Source: Gautieria morchelliformis (Eukaryota; Basidiomycota; Agaricomycetes; Gomphales; Gomphaceae). From it: 64,000 nucleotides of DNA. The first letter of the stretch is position 1. Each line of letters starts with the position of its first letter. The stretch spans positions 124,001 to 188,000 of the forward strand of contig WHVA01000118.1 of NCBI GenBank assembly GCA_015179125.1, read 5' to 3'. Below are positions 45,803 through 56,755 of the stretch, piece after piece. Under the pieces are notes generated by a model that ran no database searches, had not been told where the DNA came from, and was given only the letters and a program-made list of their open reading frames with translations. Made by a program: the position numbers and the translations under genes.

Positions 45803-45937
45803 GGGGGTGGTGGTGGGAAGAAGAAAAGAGTGGGAGAACAAAAACTGGACAAGTCGAGCTCGTTGTACAACGCGGTATCAACAACGAGCGCTGTAGTCAC
45901 ACACCCATTAATCACCCGTCACGTTGTCACTTAGACC
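45803..45937. promoter_or_regulatory. Bidirectional promoter, kinase / mitochondrial uL15
   Basis: Only 135 bases separate the start codons of two divergent genes. No TATA box is obvious; both genes must share this short region and its 5' leaders. Confidence 0.6.
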
Positions 45938-46813
45938 ATGCCGTCCCGCATAACTCTCACAACCCTAAAACCTGCGGCAAGGTCGACTTTCAACGTAAGT
46001 TTCCGCTAGTTTCCTCTGCTCAGTTGCCCACGATTCGCAGCAAAAACGTGTAGGTCGTGGCCAGGGCTCGGGCTACGGAGGTACGTCTGGACGAGGCCAC
46101 AATGGTCAGAAATCTCGCTCGGGAAACGGCAAGCCCAAAGCGGGCTTCGAGGGTGGCCAGACCAGCATCATAAATCGTTTTCCAAAGCGAGGATTCGTCA
46201 ATAAGTAGGTTGTCGCCGTTGGTTGCATTGTGCACCCATAATTATTCCCTAGGAATGCTCGCACTTGGGCACCTGTCAATCTTGACCGCTTACAAGCCTG
46301 GATCAGCCAGGGCCGTCTTTCCTCATCCCGTGAAAACCCCATCACTGCACGCGGACTCCTTCTCTCTGGCTGTGTGCACAACGCTCACGACGGTATAAAA
46401 GTCCTTGGTGATGGGTTATCCCACCTCACATCTCCGGTGCACATTATTGCCTCCCGTGCTTCAAAATCTGCCATCAGTGCAATCGAGGCAAAGGGTGGTT
46501 CGATCTTCTGCCGACATTACAACCCTCTTGCTCTCCGGGACTGCCTTAAAGGCAACAAAACTCGCTTGAGCGCCGCACCTACCCGCAAACCCGATATATG
46601 TCCGTCTTTATCTACATACATGACTTTGTCACTAACTTGCGTCCCTGTCGAATAGTTTGGTATACCAACTGGGAGAATCGTGGTTATCTCTCACGAGAAG
46701 CCGTGCAAAGGATGCCCCGCGCTGTTACAGAAGACCGATGGAAAGAACTTTCCGAGCAACTCAATCGCTATCGAAGCCAGCCCTACAAGTTGAAGATTCG
46801 CACAAAAAAATAG
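45938..46813 (+). CDS. Mitochondrial large-subunit ribosomal protein uL15m
   Basis: Component of the mitochondrial 54S subunit (bacterial L15 family, yeast Mrpl10). Exons 45938-45994, 46041-46204, 46253-46599, 46656-46813; 241 residues. The first 19 residues ([18 protein letters not shown]) are basic and hydroxylated, fitting a mitochondrial presequence. The L15 signature follows at once: [20 protein letters not shown], then [18 protein letters not shown] and [20 protein letters not shown], the L18e/L15 fold [20 protein letters not shown], and a fungal tail [19 protein letters not shown]. Third-to-fourth exon junction read as DI|FW. Ends KIRTKK. Head-to-head with the kinase gene. Confidence 0.92.
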
Positions 46814-47191
46814 GGCCAGCTGATGATGTTGTAGACGCATATGGCAGCATCATAAATCCGCAGAATTTCTAGCCTAGGGTAACTGTGACATATACAGCTT
46901 TGATCACTTCATTACTTCGATGACAACGTCAATGCTGCCATTACCCAAGCTAGTGCAAGCAGGGGTGATAAGCCCGAGGAACATTGAGTAACGACGTTAC
47001 CAAGATCTCTCTACATTGGCTAGCTTATGTCCACAAGGCCTAGGGTTGGCGAGTTGCGTCGGGTCCGCAAGTATCTACCAACAGGAATCCAGATGTACCT
47101 TCACTCATTATCAAAACAAAGGAAGGGACCCTCACAGCCCCATGTACCGCATATAAGCACATATAAAGGAGGATACCTCGATAGGATCAAA
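46814..47191. other. no gene seen; promoter-like end
   Basis: 3' flank of the uL15m gene. The right end holds ATATAAGCACATATAAAGGAG at about 47152-47171, a TATA-like word about 25-30 bases before the next ATG. Confidence 0.4.
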
Positions 47192-47548
47192 ATGCTGTAA
47201 GTGCCTCTATCTAATTTCACTGGATTTACATATGTGTATTTAGGCACCGTCTGGACGAACTGTCCACAGCTCTAAGTGCGCTCTTGACCAGACTGGGCCA
47301 GCCGGCAAGATATACAGTACGATGGGTTATAGCCAACGCTCTCCGTCCTAGCAGGCTCTCTGCTGCAGGTAAAGGGCAAGTCAAGCAATGAGAAACAGGA
47401 ATAAAGAGGGTACGCACAATTGAGTACAGGTATCGCGGCAGTCTGGACTGCAGGCATTGCCTCCATGGAGGATAGAGTGGACGCAGAGGCGAGAGTTACA
47501 ATCCTCCTAGATCTCAACATCATTATTGACCCGAGAGGAGAGGTATAG
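47192..47548 (+). CDS. Putative small spliced gene, 82 residues, unknown function
   Basis: Not recognised. Three exons can be read: 47192-47196 (ATGCT), 47244-47368, 47430-47548, with introns of 47 and 61 bp that begin GTAAG/GTAAA and end TTTAG/ACAG. The product starts MLHRLDELSTALSALLTRLG and ends LLDLNIIIDPRGEV before TAG. It would be mainly helical with a hydrophobic centre (AAGIAAVWTAGIAS). A TATA-like ATATAAAGG lies just upstream. Support is only the fit of splice sites, open frame and TATA; a chance reading is possible. It could also be part of a longer gene continuing rightward. Confidence 0.35.
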
Positions 47549-47929
47549 TCCATACGTCTCTGAATTCTCCATTGTAGGACAACTCATGGCCGCAGCCGTG
47601 AGTGACGGTGGAAATAACACGCTGGCACATTTCAGCTAGATGCGTGGTGTGTGCTGCATGCTCATCAGGGTAGAACAGAAAAGAGAGGGGCATACTGACT
47701 TGGGGATAACAGGAAACTGATGGGCTCTACAGCTGGGTAGGGAACTGGGGGACGAAGGGGAGAAGGTGAGCGAGATTTATCTCTTTCGCTAGAGCCTGCG
47801 GGCCCTGTCCAAGACATCGACAAGAGGGTGGACAACAGCTAGAGTCTACGGCAAATAGAGTGGTTGATTTGTCCGAAACAGGCGGACAGGGCCGCACGGA
47901 AGACAGCAATTAGGTATATGCGGTAGGAT
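47549..47929. other. no gene seen
   Basis: No recognisable coding text on either strand. Confidence 0.35.
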
Positions 47930-48160
47930 GTGGTTCGCAAGCATCAGTATCCGCCGCACTTTACCGCACAGGCCCAGTCCCAGTCAAGGTTTATTCAGTT
48001 CCAGGGGGACGATTACAGTAAGACAGAAATAAGGGAGGACACGCAGGACAGGCAGGACAAGCCAAAGACCGACGCCGGATTCATTCTGGTCCAGACATAT
48101 AGCATATATCCCATCGACAGCGGCGTGTGCTACGTAGTGAACCCGGGTATGCCAGATTAG
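47930..48160 (+). CDS. Hypothetical short frame, 76 residues
   Basis: Open from ATG 47930 (MVRKHQYPPHFTAQAQSQSR) to TAG, with text such as AGFILVQTYSIYPIDSG near the end. No family recognised and no promoter seen. Could be an exon or chance. Confidence 0.2.
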   Translation: MVRKHQYPPHFTAQAQSQSRFIQFQGDDYSKTEIREDTQDRQDKPKTDAGFILVQTYSIYPIDSGVCYVVNPGMPD

Positions 48161-48622
48161 TAGTCAATCCCTGAATCATGGGCATCCCATCCCGTCCAAT
48201 CTCAAGGTTACATCGCGGCATTAAACTAGTAGGGTTGCTGAAGGACGTAGTCGGCCTTGAGCGTCAGTACTGCGCTGAGCAGCGTACAGAAAGCTTGCCT
48301 CAGAGGAAGCTGGGCCTGGGATGTTCAAATGTGAATCCAGGAAGCAGTGCGTCTCTACACGGGCGGCACAGTGCAGAGAATCCGACTTGAGTTAGCGTGT
48401 CAAGATAAGCTCAGCCAGGCAGAGGATCGCGTACGCCGTCATCTGATAATAAACATACCTCATCTTCACGACAATCGGCACTTGAGGCTTGGATGGCGGT
48501 CGTCGCCAATAACAGCGCTGGCTGCATGCGATACCGGGGGAAGCGATAGCAGTGTCATATTATGTACTGCAGCTACACGGGAGCTAATAAAGGTATGCAC
48601 ATAGGCACTAATACGATATAAA
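48161..48622. other. no gene seen
   Basis: 3' side of the minus-strand oxidase gene. No coding motif. Confidence 0.35.
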
Positions 48623-50383
48623 TTAAAATCCTTCGGAAAGTTTGAAAACGTCCTTCGGGTCCACCGCTGCTTTAATTTGTTGCAGCCTTTGCACATTGTT
48701 GCCGAAGTATAGTGTTTGCCATTGCGCTGTGGTCAACGTCGGATCCATGTAATTAGAGTATGCGCCCTGAGGATTTGGCTCAAGAGCTGCCAACATGCCG
48801 TTAACAAATGAGATCCCGTCACTCGGGAACTGGCTGCTGCCCGACGATGCGTAGAGCTGATATACAAGGAATGCGTCACGTTGCGCGAATGCTGTCGCGT
48901 CTGCCGGGATAGACGAGATCGCGCCGCCGTAAACTTTGTGGACCCATCAGAAATAGAGTGCAATTTGCTGCGTATATGAACTCACGGTCAACTTGAGCAA
49001 ACCAACCGACGTCACTGGAGGTGCCAGATGTTGCCAAGTAGTTAATCCATGATAGGATGGAGGTACTGGAAGAAGGACTCGACGTTACCAGGGACTTACA
49101 TAGGCTCGTAATCAGTAGATGTCACTTGATATATGTCCAATATATCTCACTTTTGCAAAGAACGTGTCATGCTATCTTCCGTATCAGCATGTGTCCTCGA
49201 GGAACATATGAAAATGACGTACCGTATCGGGTTGCGCCGTGCTCAGCGTGTTACTGCCAGAGAGGGCCACTAGTCCTTCGATCCAACCTAACGCATTCGC
49301 CGATAGGCTCGCGCCACTAGGCAATGACCCCATCAGGGGTGCTATGACGGCCTGGAACTGAGAAGCCGATCCGTAATAGTTGCCTGAAAAGGTCATTGAA
49401 ACGGTTCCGCCAGACGCTCCGAGAACAGCGGCCATGGCGAGCTCTTTCGGGGCCGTGGACGCGAAAGACTGCCATGCCAGGTACGCAGAGACTAACTGAT
49501 CTACTGATAAAGTGCCCAACTGAATCTGATAATTCACCGTGGTGGGTGGAGCTGGGACGGTCTGGTAGGTCCAGGAAGTAACAATACCGAAAGAAGGGCC
49601 GCCTCCTCTAATTGCCTACAATGGACAGGCGATCAGCTTGTGGGCTGAGAAAGACTCAGATTGGCGCACCCAGAAGAGATCGGTGTTTGAAGTATTAGAG
49701 GCAGTAACGAGAGTCCCGTTGGCGAGCACTACCTTCGCTGAAACTACCTGGTCCAACAACAATCCTCCTATGCGACTGAAATATCCGAAACCGCCGTAAA
49801 GTGTATGTCCCCCTGAGCCAACCTAGAGTGAATTCAGGTTGAGTAATATCAAAAGTGCAGTTTGGTTATATTTTACATATGGGCATGAACCGTGGGCGAG
49901 TGCACGTTGTCCTTGATTGAAAATCCCTGTGGCAACGTCACCCAGCCTATTACCAGTCTGTACAACGGCAGTGCCATCGGGATTGAGTGTGAGGCCTTTG
50001 AGGTTACCCAGATCGACGACGACATCGCCTGCTAAGCCATAAGCGGCATATGAGTGACCGCCGGATTTGGCGGACACAGACAAGCTGGCATTTGCGGCAC
50101 AAGCGACGATGGATTGGATCTGCTGTTCGGAAGTACTATTTGTATCAGAGGTCAGATCGGGGTTTTTCATGGAACTGGATATTTACGGGGTGACGACAAT
50201 GGACGGGCTAGGGGATAATCGAAGATTATATGGCTGTTTCGCGGCATCAAACCCAGGGCTTGAAGAAGTTAGTACCACTAGGCTAGGGATCGAAGACAGG
50301 CAGGATTGGACCGAAGAGACATCTTGACCCAAAGCACCAAGCGCGAATGAGAACAGAGCTGCAATGATTATAGACCTTGTCAT
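48623..50383 (-). CDS. Secreted FAD-linked oxidase, AA7 / berberine-bridge type
   Basis: Flavoprotein oxidase of the VAO fold, likely acting on oligosaccharides or related alcohols outside the cell. Seven exons on the minus strand: 50383-50187, 50135-49877, 49822-49670, 49615-49223, 49171-49151, 49094-48986, 48933-48623; 480 residues. Signal peptide MTRSIIIAALFSFALGALGQ. The FAD_binding_4 domain has SAKSGGHSYAAYG (the histidine that can bind FAD) and HGSCPYVGSGGHTLYGGFGY (the cysteine of bicovalent FAD, as in glucooligosaccharide oxidase). Next come LFWAIRGGGPSFGIVTSW and a C-terminal BBE-like domain with YSNYMDP near the end and VFKLSEGF. One exon is only 21 bases (HDTFFAK). Substrate cannot be told from sequence. 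Confidence 0.9.
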
Positions 50384-51988
50384 TATAGGAAAGATGAGGA
50401 AGTGAGCGTGCAAAGCTGGGTCATTAAATAGGTGGCTCGATCTGAGCGCTTTTGTGGCACAGCGTAGGTGACTAGCATAAGGTATGATCATTTGATACAT
50501 CCACAGTTGCCGCAAATTGCTCACCTCCGTATTATAAACCTTTTGAGCCGGCAAAGCTAGGAGTTTACTGCATTGCATTGAAAATCATTGAAAACGCCAG
50601 CAGCGGTTTCCACCGACCACCGGTCGCCGTCGCTCCGTCTTCAGCCCTGCTCCTGTTGGTGATGCGCACCAAGATGATGGCGGCAGTGAGAGCGTACAGT
50701 GTAACCGGCACAGTCATTAGGAGCTCAGCGCAGGGCATGGCCTCTGACTTATGAATATCGGCGCTGGAACTCACGTTGGTCGGTGGGCTTGCTCAGGATT
50801 TTGAAGAGAATGACTTCATGGCGCAATATTACATAATGTGTAATGCTCAGCGAGCGGCTGTGCATACTCTTCCACTCGGATCACTGGCAACGTCGCATAT
50901 AGGATGATCGTCGGAGTTACGGTCACAGTGTTTGTGTAAATTATTGCCCTCGAGTACTGTCGGATCTCTTCCGTGGTCCTTATTCCACAGTCACGATGAT
51001 CCTATGATGTATGGATCAGAGTACTTATTCCAGGTCTCCCATGCGCACCAGTCCTAGATTAATATGCCCAAGCCAACCATTTGACTGTTCTAACTAGTAC
51101 GGAATATTTGCACAGGCCGAGGGTGCCGTTGGTTGGCCTCTCGTGATATTCTGACCTGCTGACGAGGTTGAGGTATTGACAATTGAAGGCAATGGCATAT
51201 GTCGTATTACAGGTTTCAACCTTCTATGCAAAAAATATAGGACAAAGGTCGCCATTCATACAAAGTTAACAGTATGGCGTCGTCCATCTTACCATGCCAT
51301 GTTCTATCGCCAAGATCAACACTCACTTCCTTGAAATTATGGACCCTGTAGAATGATTTACCCCCTAGATATGGAAACGTGATTCGGAGCCACAATGCGA
51401 GTAATGGGTTTGAATTAGAGCTAAGGTGCGCTCTACATAGAGTTGTCTTTACAATCAACACTATCAGGTTCCAGAGGGCCACACTACCAGTATGCATGAA
51501 GCAAGGATGGAATTCGGTATGTTGATTCACAGCTTGACTCAGACTTGTCGAAGATGAAATCACGATACATTTGACGAGGCTTTTAGCCCCTGAAGTGTCT
51601 CCGTACCCCCATGACACGAGTTTAGTGGGAACCACCGTTCATCTTACTCTTGGTAGGCGCGTCAAGGGCCGGTATAAATACACGCTGGAACTCTATGGCT
51701 CAGCGTACTCAGCCATGACCTTGTCCCCCCCTCTCTTAGATGCCGATTATAAGTATACTTTCCAGTTCGTAAGTGATTCATTTTGATTGCTATTCGAATG
51801 TAGCATAGTTTGAAGATGCATTCTGGCGGTATCCTTTCAATACGGATGCTTCCGCTCGGAGGACGATTCCAAATCTAGGCTGACGATGAACCTCGAAATG
51901 CCAGTCACTGGGCCTTCACGCCACTTCTTCGAATTGCCTCTAATCTGTCAAGATTACCCCTTGTCGTGCAGCAAGTTGAACCAGCATA
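50384..51988. other. 1.6-kb intergenic stretch, no supported gene
   Basis: The longest open frame, 139 codons on the minus strand (51216-51635), shows no motif and no splice partners. The left end should hold the promoter of the oxidase gene; the right end is the 3' flank of the dioxygenase gene. Confidence 0.4.
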
Positions 51989-53551
51989 CTAGACAGTTCC
52001 CGGCCGTGCCAAGGGATCAAAGCCTGAGGGAAACACTTGCCGCACATTGACGTTGATTCGTGTTGTCTGCAGATACTCGGCGAACGGTTGCCAATCATCC
52101 TCCCCTGCAGATGCAGATCGGAGGTGCATTGGAAGCGTGTTCTCCAGGATCCGAGGAACACCTCCATATTAACGGGAAGTTAGGGTCTGAAGGCAGGTTG
52201 GTCTAGAAAATATAGCTCACCGTGATATGCTCGCCGGCAGCCAGGGCCAGACATGACGATAATATCGCCAGAGCGCAACAGGATAGGAATAGGCTCGACA
52301 GAACGTGTGAGCCCTCCGATGAGGAATATTGCAGCATTCCCCAGACTAGACGGCTCCATGAGGTCGTGAGACGGAAGAAACGAAGTCACGTACGATATAG
52401 AGACCAATGGGGAAGTAGCGCACACCTCAGACCTGTCGACGTGGCCGCAGAGTGTATCCTGAAAGACATCGAGTAACTTCGAGAGCGGCGAAAGTCACAT
52501 ACGTCACCTTGGGTTGATAAAAGTTGACTATTCCGGCATCAGGCTCTGCCAGCAATTGTAAATGGGAAAAAATTTTCAAAGAAGGCGGAGGAGACAACCA
52601 TAGGTTTCTGGCCATTGCTCCCAGTCCGGGCCTTCCTCGCCCCACTCTTCATCGTCCACGCCGTCCCAAACTTGCTGCCAGTCAATTGATGCTACAACAT
52701 CCTTACAAATTTTTCTCAATTCATGCGGATACTCTGCTTTTGGCTTGGTGAAATCATAAGTCTTTGTTCCCCAGTGGTAGAAATAACCGATATTCGCCCA
52801 TCGAAGCTTTAGGAGAAGCTTGGAAGCAAAGATCGGTGGAAGATGAGAGGACGGTGGAAGTGGAGGCTTGGCCTGGGTGTCTACCGTGTCGAAATTAGAA
52901 GGTTCAACGGGGATATTATCGATGAGTGGTCGTGGACCCTCGGGGGGGTAGTCTGGAGGCTCAGGTCCCGTTGGTCGCTTAGGCTCAATGATGTATTTAC
53001 TCGATGACCGGTTGTTTGATGTTCTCTCTTCCACCTGTGCCGAAGTGTGGATGTTCCACAATCCCTCGGCGGGGAGATGATAATGGATGTCTAGGTTGGT
53101 GTCGTTCGGTGCCCGTGCCTGGCTGGACAAACTCCAGCGGATTAAAGATCGCTGCTCATCGTGAGCTAGATATTCCGGAAGAATAACAAGCCCTTGAATT
53201 TAAACGAGATATTAGCCCAGGGGTATGGTGGTCACAAACCATTGCACCTGGAATCTGGGGAACCACGTAGGCGCAGCGGGATTTTGGTCCTTCACATCGC
53301 AGCCGGATAGGTCTTGTATGAACAGCGTGAGCATTTCCCTTTAGCTCATTAGAAAAATCAACATTTTTCCCGACTGATTTCCCGCCTGATTCAATACGCG
53401 ATAGGTCCAGAACATCCCTCAAGTCCGGTGGAGGGAATCTCGCTTTGTACCGCTTTTCAGCGGCGCGGAATGGTGACCATTGATGATCAGCGGGCGGTCG
53501 TTTGTTTTTCATATGCTTGCGAAATGCCTTTTTGTAGGCCTTGTCGTCCAT
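51989..53551 (-). CDS. ALKBH1-like 2-oxoglutarate/Fe(II) dioxygenase
   Basis: AlkB-family demethylase; ALKBH1 members act on methylated bases in tRNA or DNA. Exons on the minus strand: 53551-53248, 53192-52599, 52545-52508, 52458-52394, 52345-52221, 52161-51989; 432 residues. The N-terminal region (YKKAFRKHMKNKRPPADHQW) and the linker to RSLIRWSLSSQARAPN are lineage-specific. The catalytic core reads PDAGIVNFYQPKDTLCGHVD (iron-binding HxD), then SLGNAAIFLIGGLTR, LLRSGDIIVMSGPGCRRAYH (second histidine) and RINVNVRQVF with the 2-oxoglutarate arginine. All iron and co-substrate residues are present. Exon joins ISLGNA and AYHGVPRIL recreate ALKBH1 text, which supports the splicing. Confidence 0.92.
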
Positions 53552-54521
53552 ACTGGTCGTTATTTAAATTGTAAGGTATTGATGACTCGAGCGGAGATTA
53601 TTGAAGTTGAAGCTCCACTTCAATCTGATGATCAAGAATTGTTTCAAAACTGTTTACCATCATACTTATACTCAATATCTCTGGGATTGCCGAGAGTTGT
53701 ATGTTCTTTCCAATACTCGGTTTCACTGTGCCAAACAGAATACAGGAGCCTTAGTATGTTTAGCTTCAATATTCAATTATTGAAACGTTGATGGATCAAA
53801 AGCGTCCGCAATGCGCATATATATGCACCTGTGTACTGTAAATTCTTCCTTGATTATTGAGTCTAATACCCCCGTGCACAGACTCAAGCAATTGAAAATC
53901 ACTTATAAGGACCCACTCGAAAGCTCCTTTTCAACTGAAACGATCATGTGTATATGGCAATGAAGTATTTGTCAAGTTGCGATCATTTACCTCGACCTCT
54001 TCTCGACCAGAAATGCAATCGGATACAGCAGACTGAGACGAGTAGATCATATTGACGGGTACAGTAATGAGTCGTAGACATTGCTGATCCAATGATTCCC
54101 TGTAGTCAACAGAAGTCGCCAATATTTATGCCATTCACCAATAACTTATAACTCATACTCAGCGCTCCGAAGTGACTCAAACCTTATAATATATATACTC
54201 ATAATCGAACGTGCATACTACTCCGAGTCCGTGGGCGAACTTGAAGTCGAGAGAACTCAGAGAAGTGGACGAGTAGGGAGGAATCCAGATACTTAGCAGC
54301 GTTCAGCTCCGGCCACGTCAAATCTCTACGTCCCGTTCCATTAATGGTATATCTCTAAGAAACCGCGTCCGATGGACGAGAGTGAGTATTCAAGGTATCT
54401 AGTACCGGGCTCGAAACTCGCCTTCTGTCACGTGTTGTCACACCAATATTCTTGTCTTCTAACCACTATCTCCACACTACTCTACATTATTCTAATCATA
54501 TACCTCTCCACTGCAACCAAC
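53552..54521. other. no gene seen
   Basis: AT-rich, with ATATATAT near 53818 and 54190. The right end carries the 5' leader of the next gene. An open frame from 54372 simply extends that gene upstream. Confidence 0.4.
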
Positions 54522-55313
54522 ATGTTCTACGTGGTCACACTGTCTCTACGCACCATCAGCGTTATCGAACGCTCTTCCAACCGACGCTCCTCGGCCACCG
54601 GTCAGGTCAGCCCGCAATGTGGTGCACTTGCCTTCCCGCAGAAGTTCAACGAGGCCCTCGTGCACAATCTGTTTGTTGGCCTGTCGAAACCTATCCCGTG
54701 AGTCCATGCCGTGCTGGCTGAATATGTGGAAAGACTTTACAAATATTACATTGATACTTCCAGTGACCACGTCACGTTGCCCCCTCGCGTTGATATTCTC
54801 CCCGCTAGGATACTGCTTTTTTATTTTGACAATGACCATGCCCATGCGGTGCGCAAGACGAAACCTATAAACGACGCGTTCTACATTGGTGTCGGGCAGT
54901 ATCGTCGTATCGTTGCCGACATCGCGGCAACCACTGAGACTGAGCTTAGGGCATTCATCCTGGCCGCTGGTGTCGTGAGGAATGTCTCCAAGCTTCGCAA
55001 GCCCGACCTCATCGCCGCGCTCATCCTTGGAGACTACCACAAGGCTGATGCAGAAAGGATTAAGATCACTGCTCTACACAAGAGGCTCGAGCTGAAGGCT
55101 GAGAAGCTCAGGAAGACGGTCGCCGATCTCGAGTTCGCTGACATAAAGCTGGCTGCTCTGCTATCATACGTTGAGGGGAGCGCTCCGAAAGTCACGAAAA
55201 ACAGGGCCAGTTCAGGATCAATGGGTCGGGTCCGGGCAGGAGGAGAAGCGCACCCACATCGCTACCCTACTCGCTACTCTCTGACGACGTCTAGTGCCGA
55301 AGAGAGTTCTTAG
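54522..55313 (+). CDS. SAP-like, coiled-coil protein of unknown function
   Basis: Two exons, 54522-54697 and 54764-55313 (intron 66 bp), 241 residues; starts MFYVVTLSLRTISVIERSSN. The joined text KPIP|DHVTLPPRVDILPARILL reads naturally. Residues about 115-150 (ETELRAFILAAGVVRNVSKL, RKPDLIAALILGDY) have the helix-turn-helix spacing of a SAP motif, a short DNA/RNA-binding fold. A charged helix follows (ALHKRLELKAEKLRKTVADL), and the tail is basic (HRYPTRYSLTT). This suggests a nucleic-acid or chromatin role, by inference. No family name recognised; possibly lineage-specific. The frame could also start at 54372, but that segment is hydrophobic and less protein-like. Confidence 0.6.
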
Positions 55314-55686
55314 CCGAGCTTTTTTGTTTCGTCCGTCTATCCCAGTTGAGGCACCAATGATTCTACGCTGAGGATGTCTCTACGTTACTGCTCAAGTGTA
55401 CTGGTAGTCGTTTGTCAATTCAAGACCACTCTGCACCCATCTGGTTATGTTTTGGCGGAAGTTACGTCCGCTGTACCACATTCACAGGAGGCTCTACTTG
55501 TGCTTGTGAACATCTAGCATCGCCTGTTAAACTAGTACCACAAGTGAGTTCGAACTTTGCTTTATGAGCAGATATCACTACTCTTTTTACAGCTTGTATA
55601 ACTTGTCAGTAGCATGGTGGTATTGGAGGTGGTCCAGGGTAACGAATTAAAGATGGACATGCAAGTTGATGATATTTCCGTGGCAT
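55314..55686. other. no gene seen
   Basis: Between two convergent genes; 3' flanks only. Confidence 0.4.
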
Positions 55687-56376
55687 TCAACATCTCAGTA
55701 CGAGTTGCACGAAACCTCCGTTGAACTCCCACCACTCTTCGACGACGACGAAACCCTCATTACGCACGCGACGGACGAGGATGTCTGCGAAAGACCATAT
55801 CGACGCCGGCTCGACGGTGGGCTTCATGAGCCATGTACCCAAGGCTCGGGAGATCTCCTCGCGGCCTTCATGAACAGCAAAATGATTGAGATCGGCGGAG
55901 GGAAGATCAGGGAGTCGGATTAAAATCGTCCGGAGCGCCGTCGTGGGTGGTAACTGGCTATTTGGTGGGGAGAGGAGGGGGAGAAGGATATCAAGCTGGG
56001 CAGCGGCGGCCTTGAAGCACGCGCATGGATCCCATTGATATTCCCTTACGATGCACGTCGGTTTCAGCAACACAAGCCTGACAGAAAGGACGACTACTTA
56101 CTCGTCGAAACCACGGACCCAGAGCTGAGTGCCAAAGGAGGCGAGATGGGAGAGGCTGCGCAGGTCTTCGCGTGCTTTCTCCGTGGCAGTGAGTGGTATT
56201 CGGACGCCGCCACCTCCATAAAAAGAAGTCGTGCCTATGTCCGGATTGCCCGCCGCTACGAGCGAGGGCCCGGGCGCAGGCGCGAGCTGTAACTCGTTTG
56301 TCTGTCGCGGAGACGCGGAAAGGGGAAGAGAGTTTGTACGAGCTTCGTACGCAGGCAGAGGAGCAGGATCAGACAT
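55687..56376 (-). CDS. Hypothetical protein, 210 residues
   Basis: Two exons on the minus strand, 56376-56102 and 56044-55687, with a 57-bp intron GTAAGTAG..CGTAAG. The N-terminal third is Pro/Ala-rich and disordered (MSDPAPLPAYEARTNSLPLS). It is followed by LTATEKAREDLRSLSHLASF and an acidic-hydrophobic C-terminal domain (QWDPCACFKAAAAQLDILLP, FVVVEEWWEFNGGFVQLVLR). No catalytic motif recognised. The two exons share one gapless reading when joined at DE|EYQW. It converges on the SAP-like gene and diverges from HSP90, with 379 bases between start codons. Confidence 0.6.
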
Positions 56377-56534
56377 AGGGACACGTGACTTGTGCTGAGC
56401 ACCTACGCGTCGACCTCGCAGCTACTTACCAACACAAGCTCACCCAGTCCAATTTTCTGCTCAGTTGCTGTGTAACGAGAGTCCAGCAGAGCGTCGTCGT
56501 CGTCGACTTCGGCGACGGCGAACTTGGGCTCATA

Positions 56535-56559
56535 CGAAGGTTCTCGAAGGTTCCAGAAG
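56535..56559 (+). promoter_or_regulatory. Heat-shock element, five perfect units
   Basis: GAA, TTC, GAA, TTC, GAA at 56536, 56541, 56546, 56551 and 56556, each 5 bases apart: an uninterrupted array of alternating nGAAn pentamers, the binding site of heat-shock factor trimers. It lies about 200 bases before the HSP90 start. It is also about 160 bases from the divergent minus-strand gene and could affect it. Confidence 0.85.
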
Positions 56560-56616
56560 GATGCCCACTTGGACGAAAGGCCAGCGCCTAGAAAGTGCTG
56601 GAAACGAAAAAGTACA

Positions 56617-56627
56617 ATATATAATAC
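56617..56627 (+). promoter_or_regulatory. TATA box of HSP90
   Basis: ATATATAATAC between the heat-shock element and the start codon at 56756, at a spacing that leaves a leader of roughly 100 bases. Confidence 0.55.
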
Positions 56628-56755
56628 GCGCGTGCTTTGCCACACTACCCCACTCTTTTCCCCTCACCCAACCACTTCCCTTGACGCACACAGTATGTAT
56701 TCCAATCTTTCGACATGTTTTGCACTCACATGCCGCCAGTCTCCTCACTCTAAAA

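Noticed and set aside
51216..51635. 139-codon minus-strand frame as a gene
   Set aside because: No motif, no splice partners and no promoter-like sequence; kept only as a note in the intergenic entry.
54546..55040. 164-codon minus-strand frame opposite the SAP-like gene
   Set aside because: The plus-strand reading has consistent splice sites and helix-forming text; the minus frame runs across the intron without a reason.
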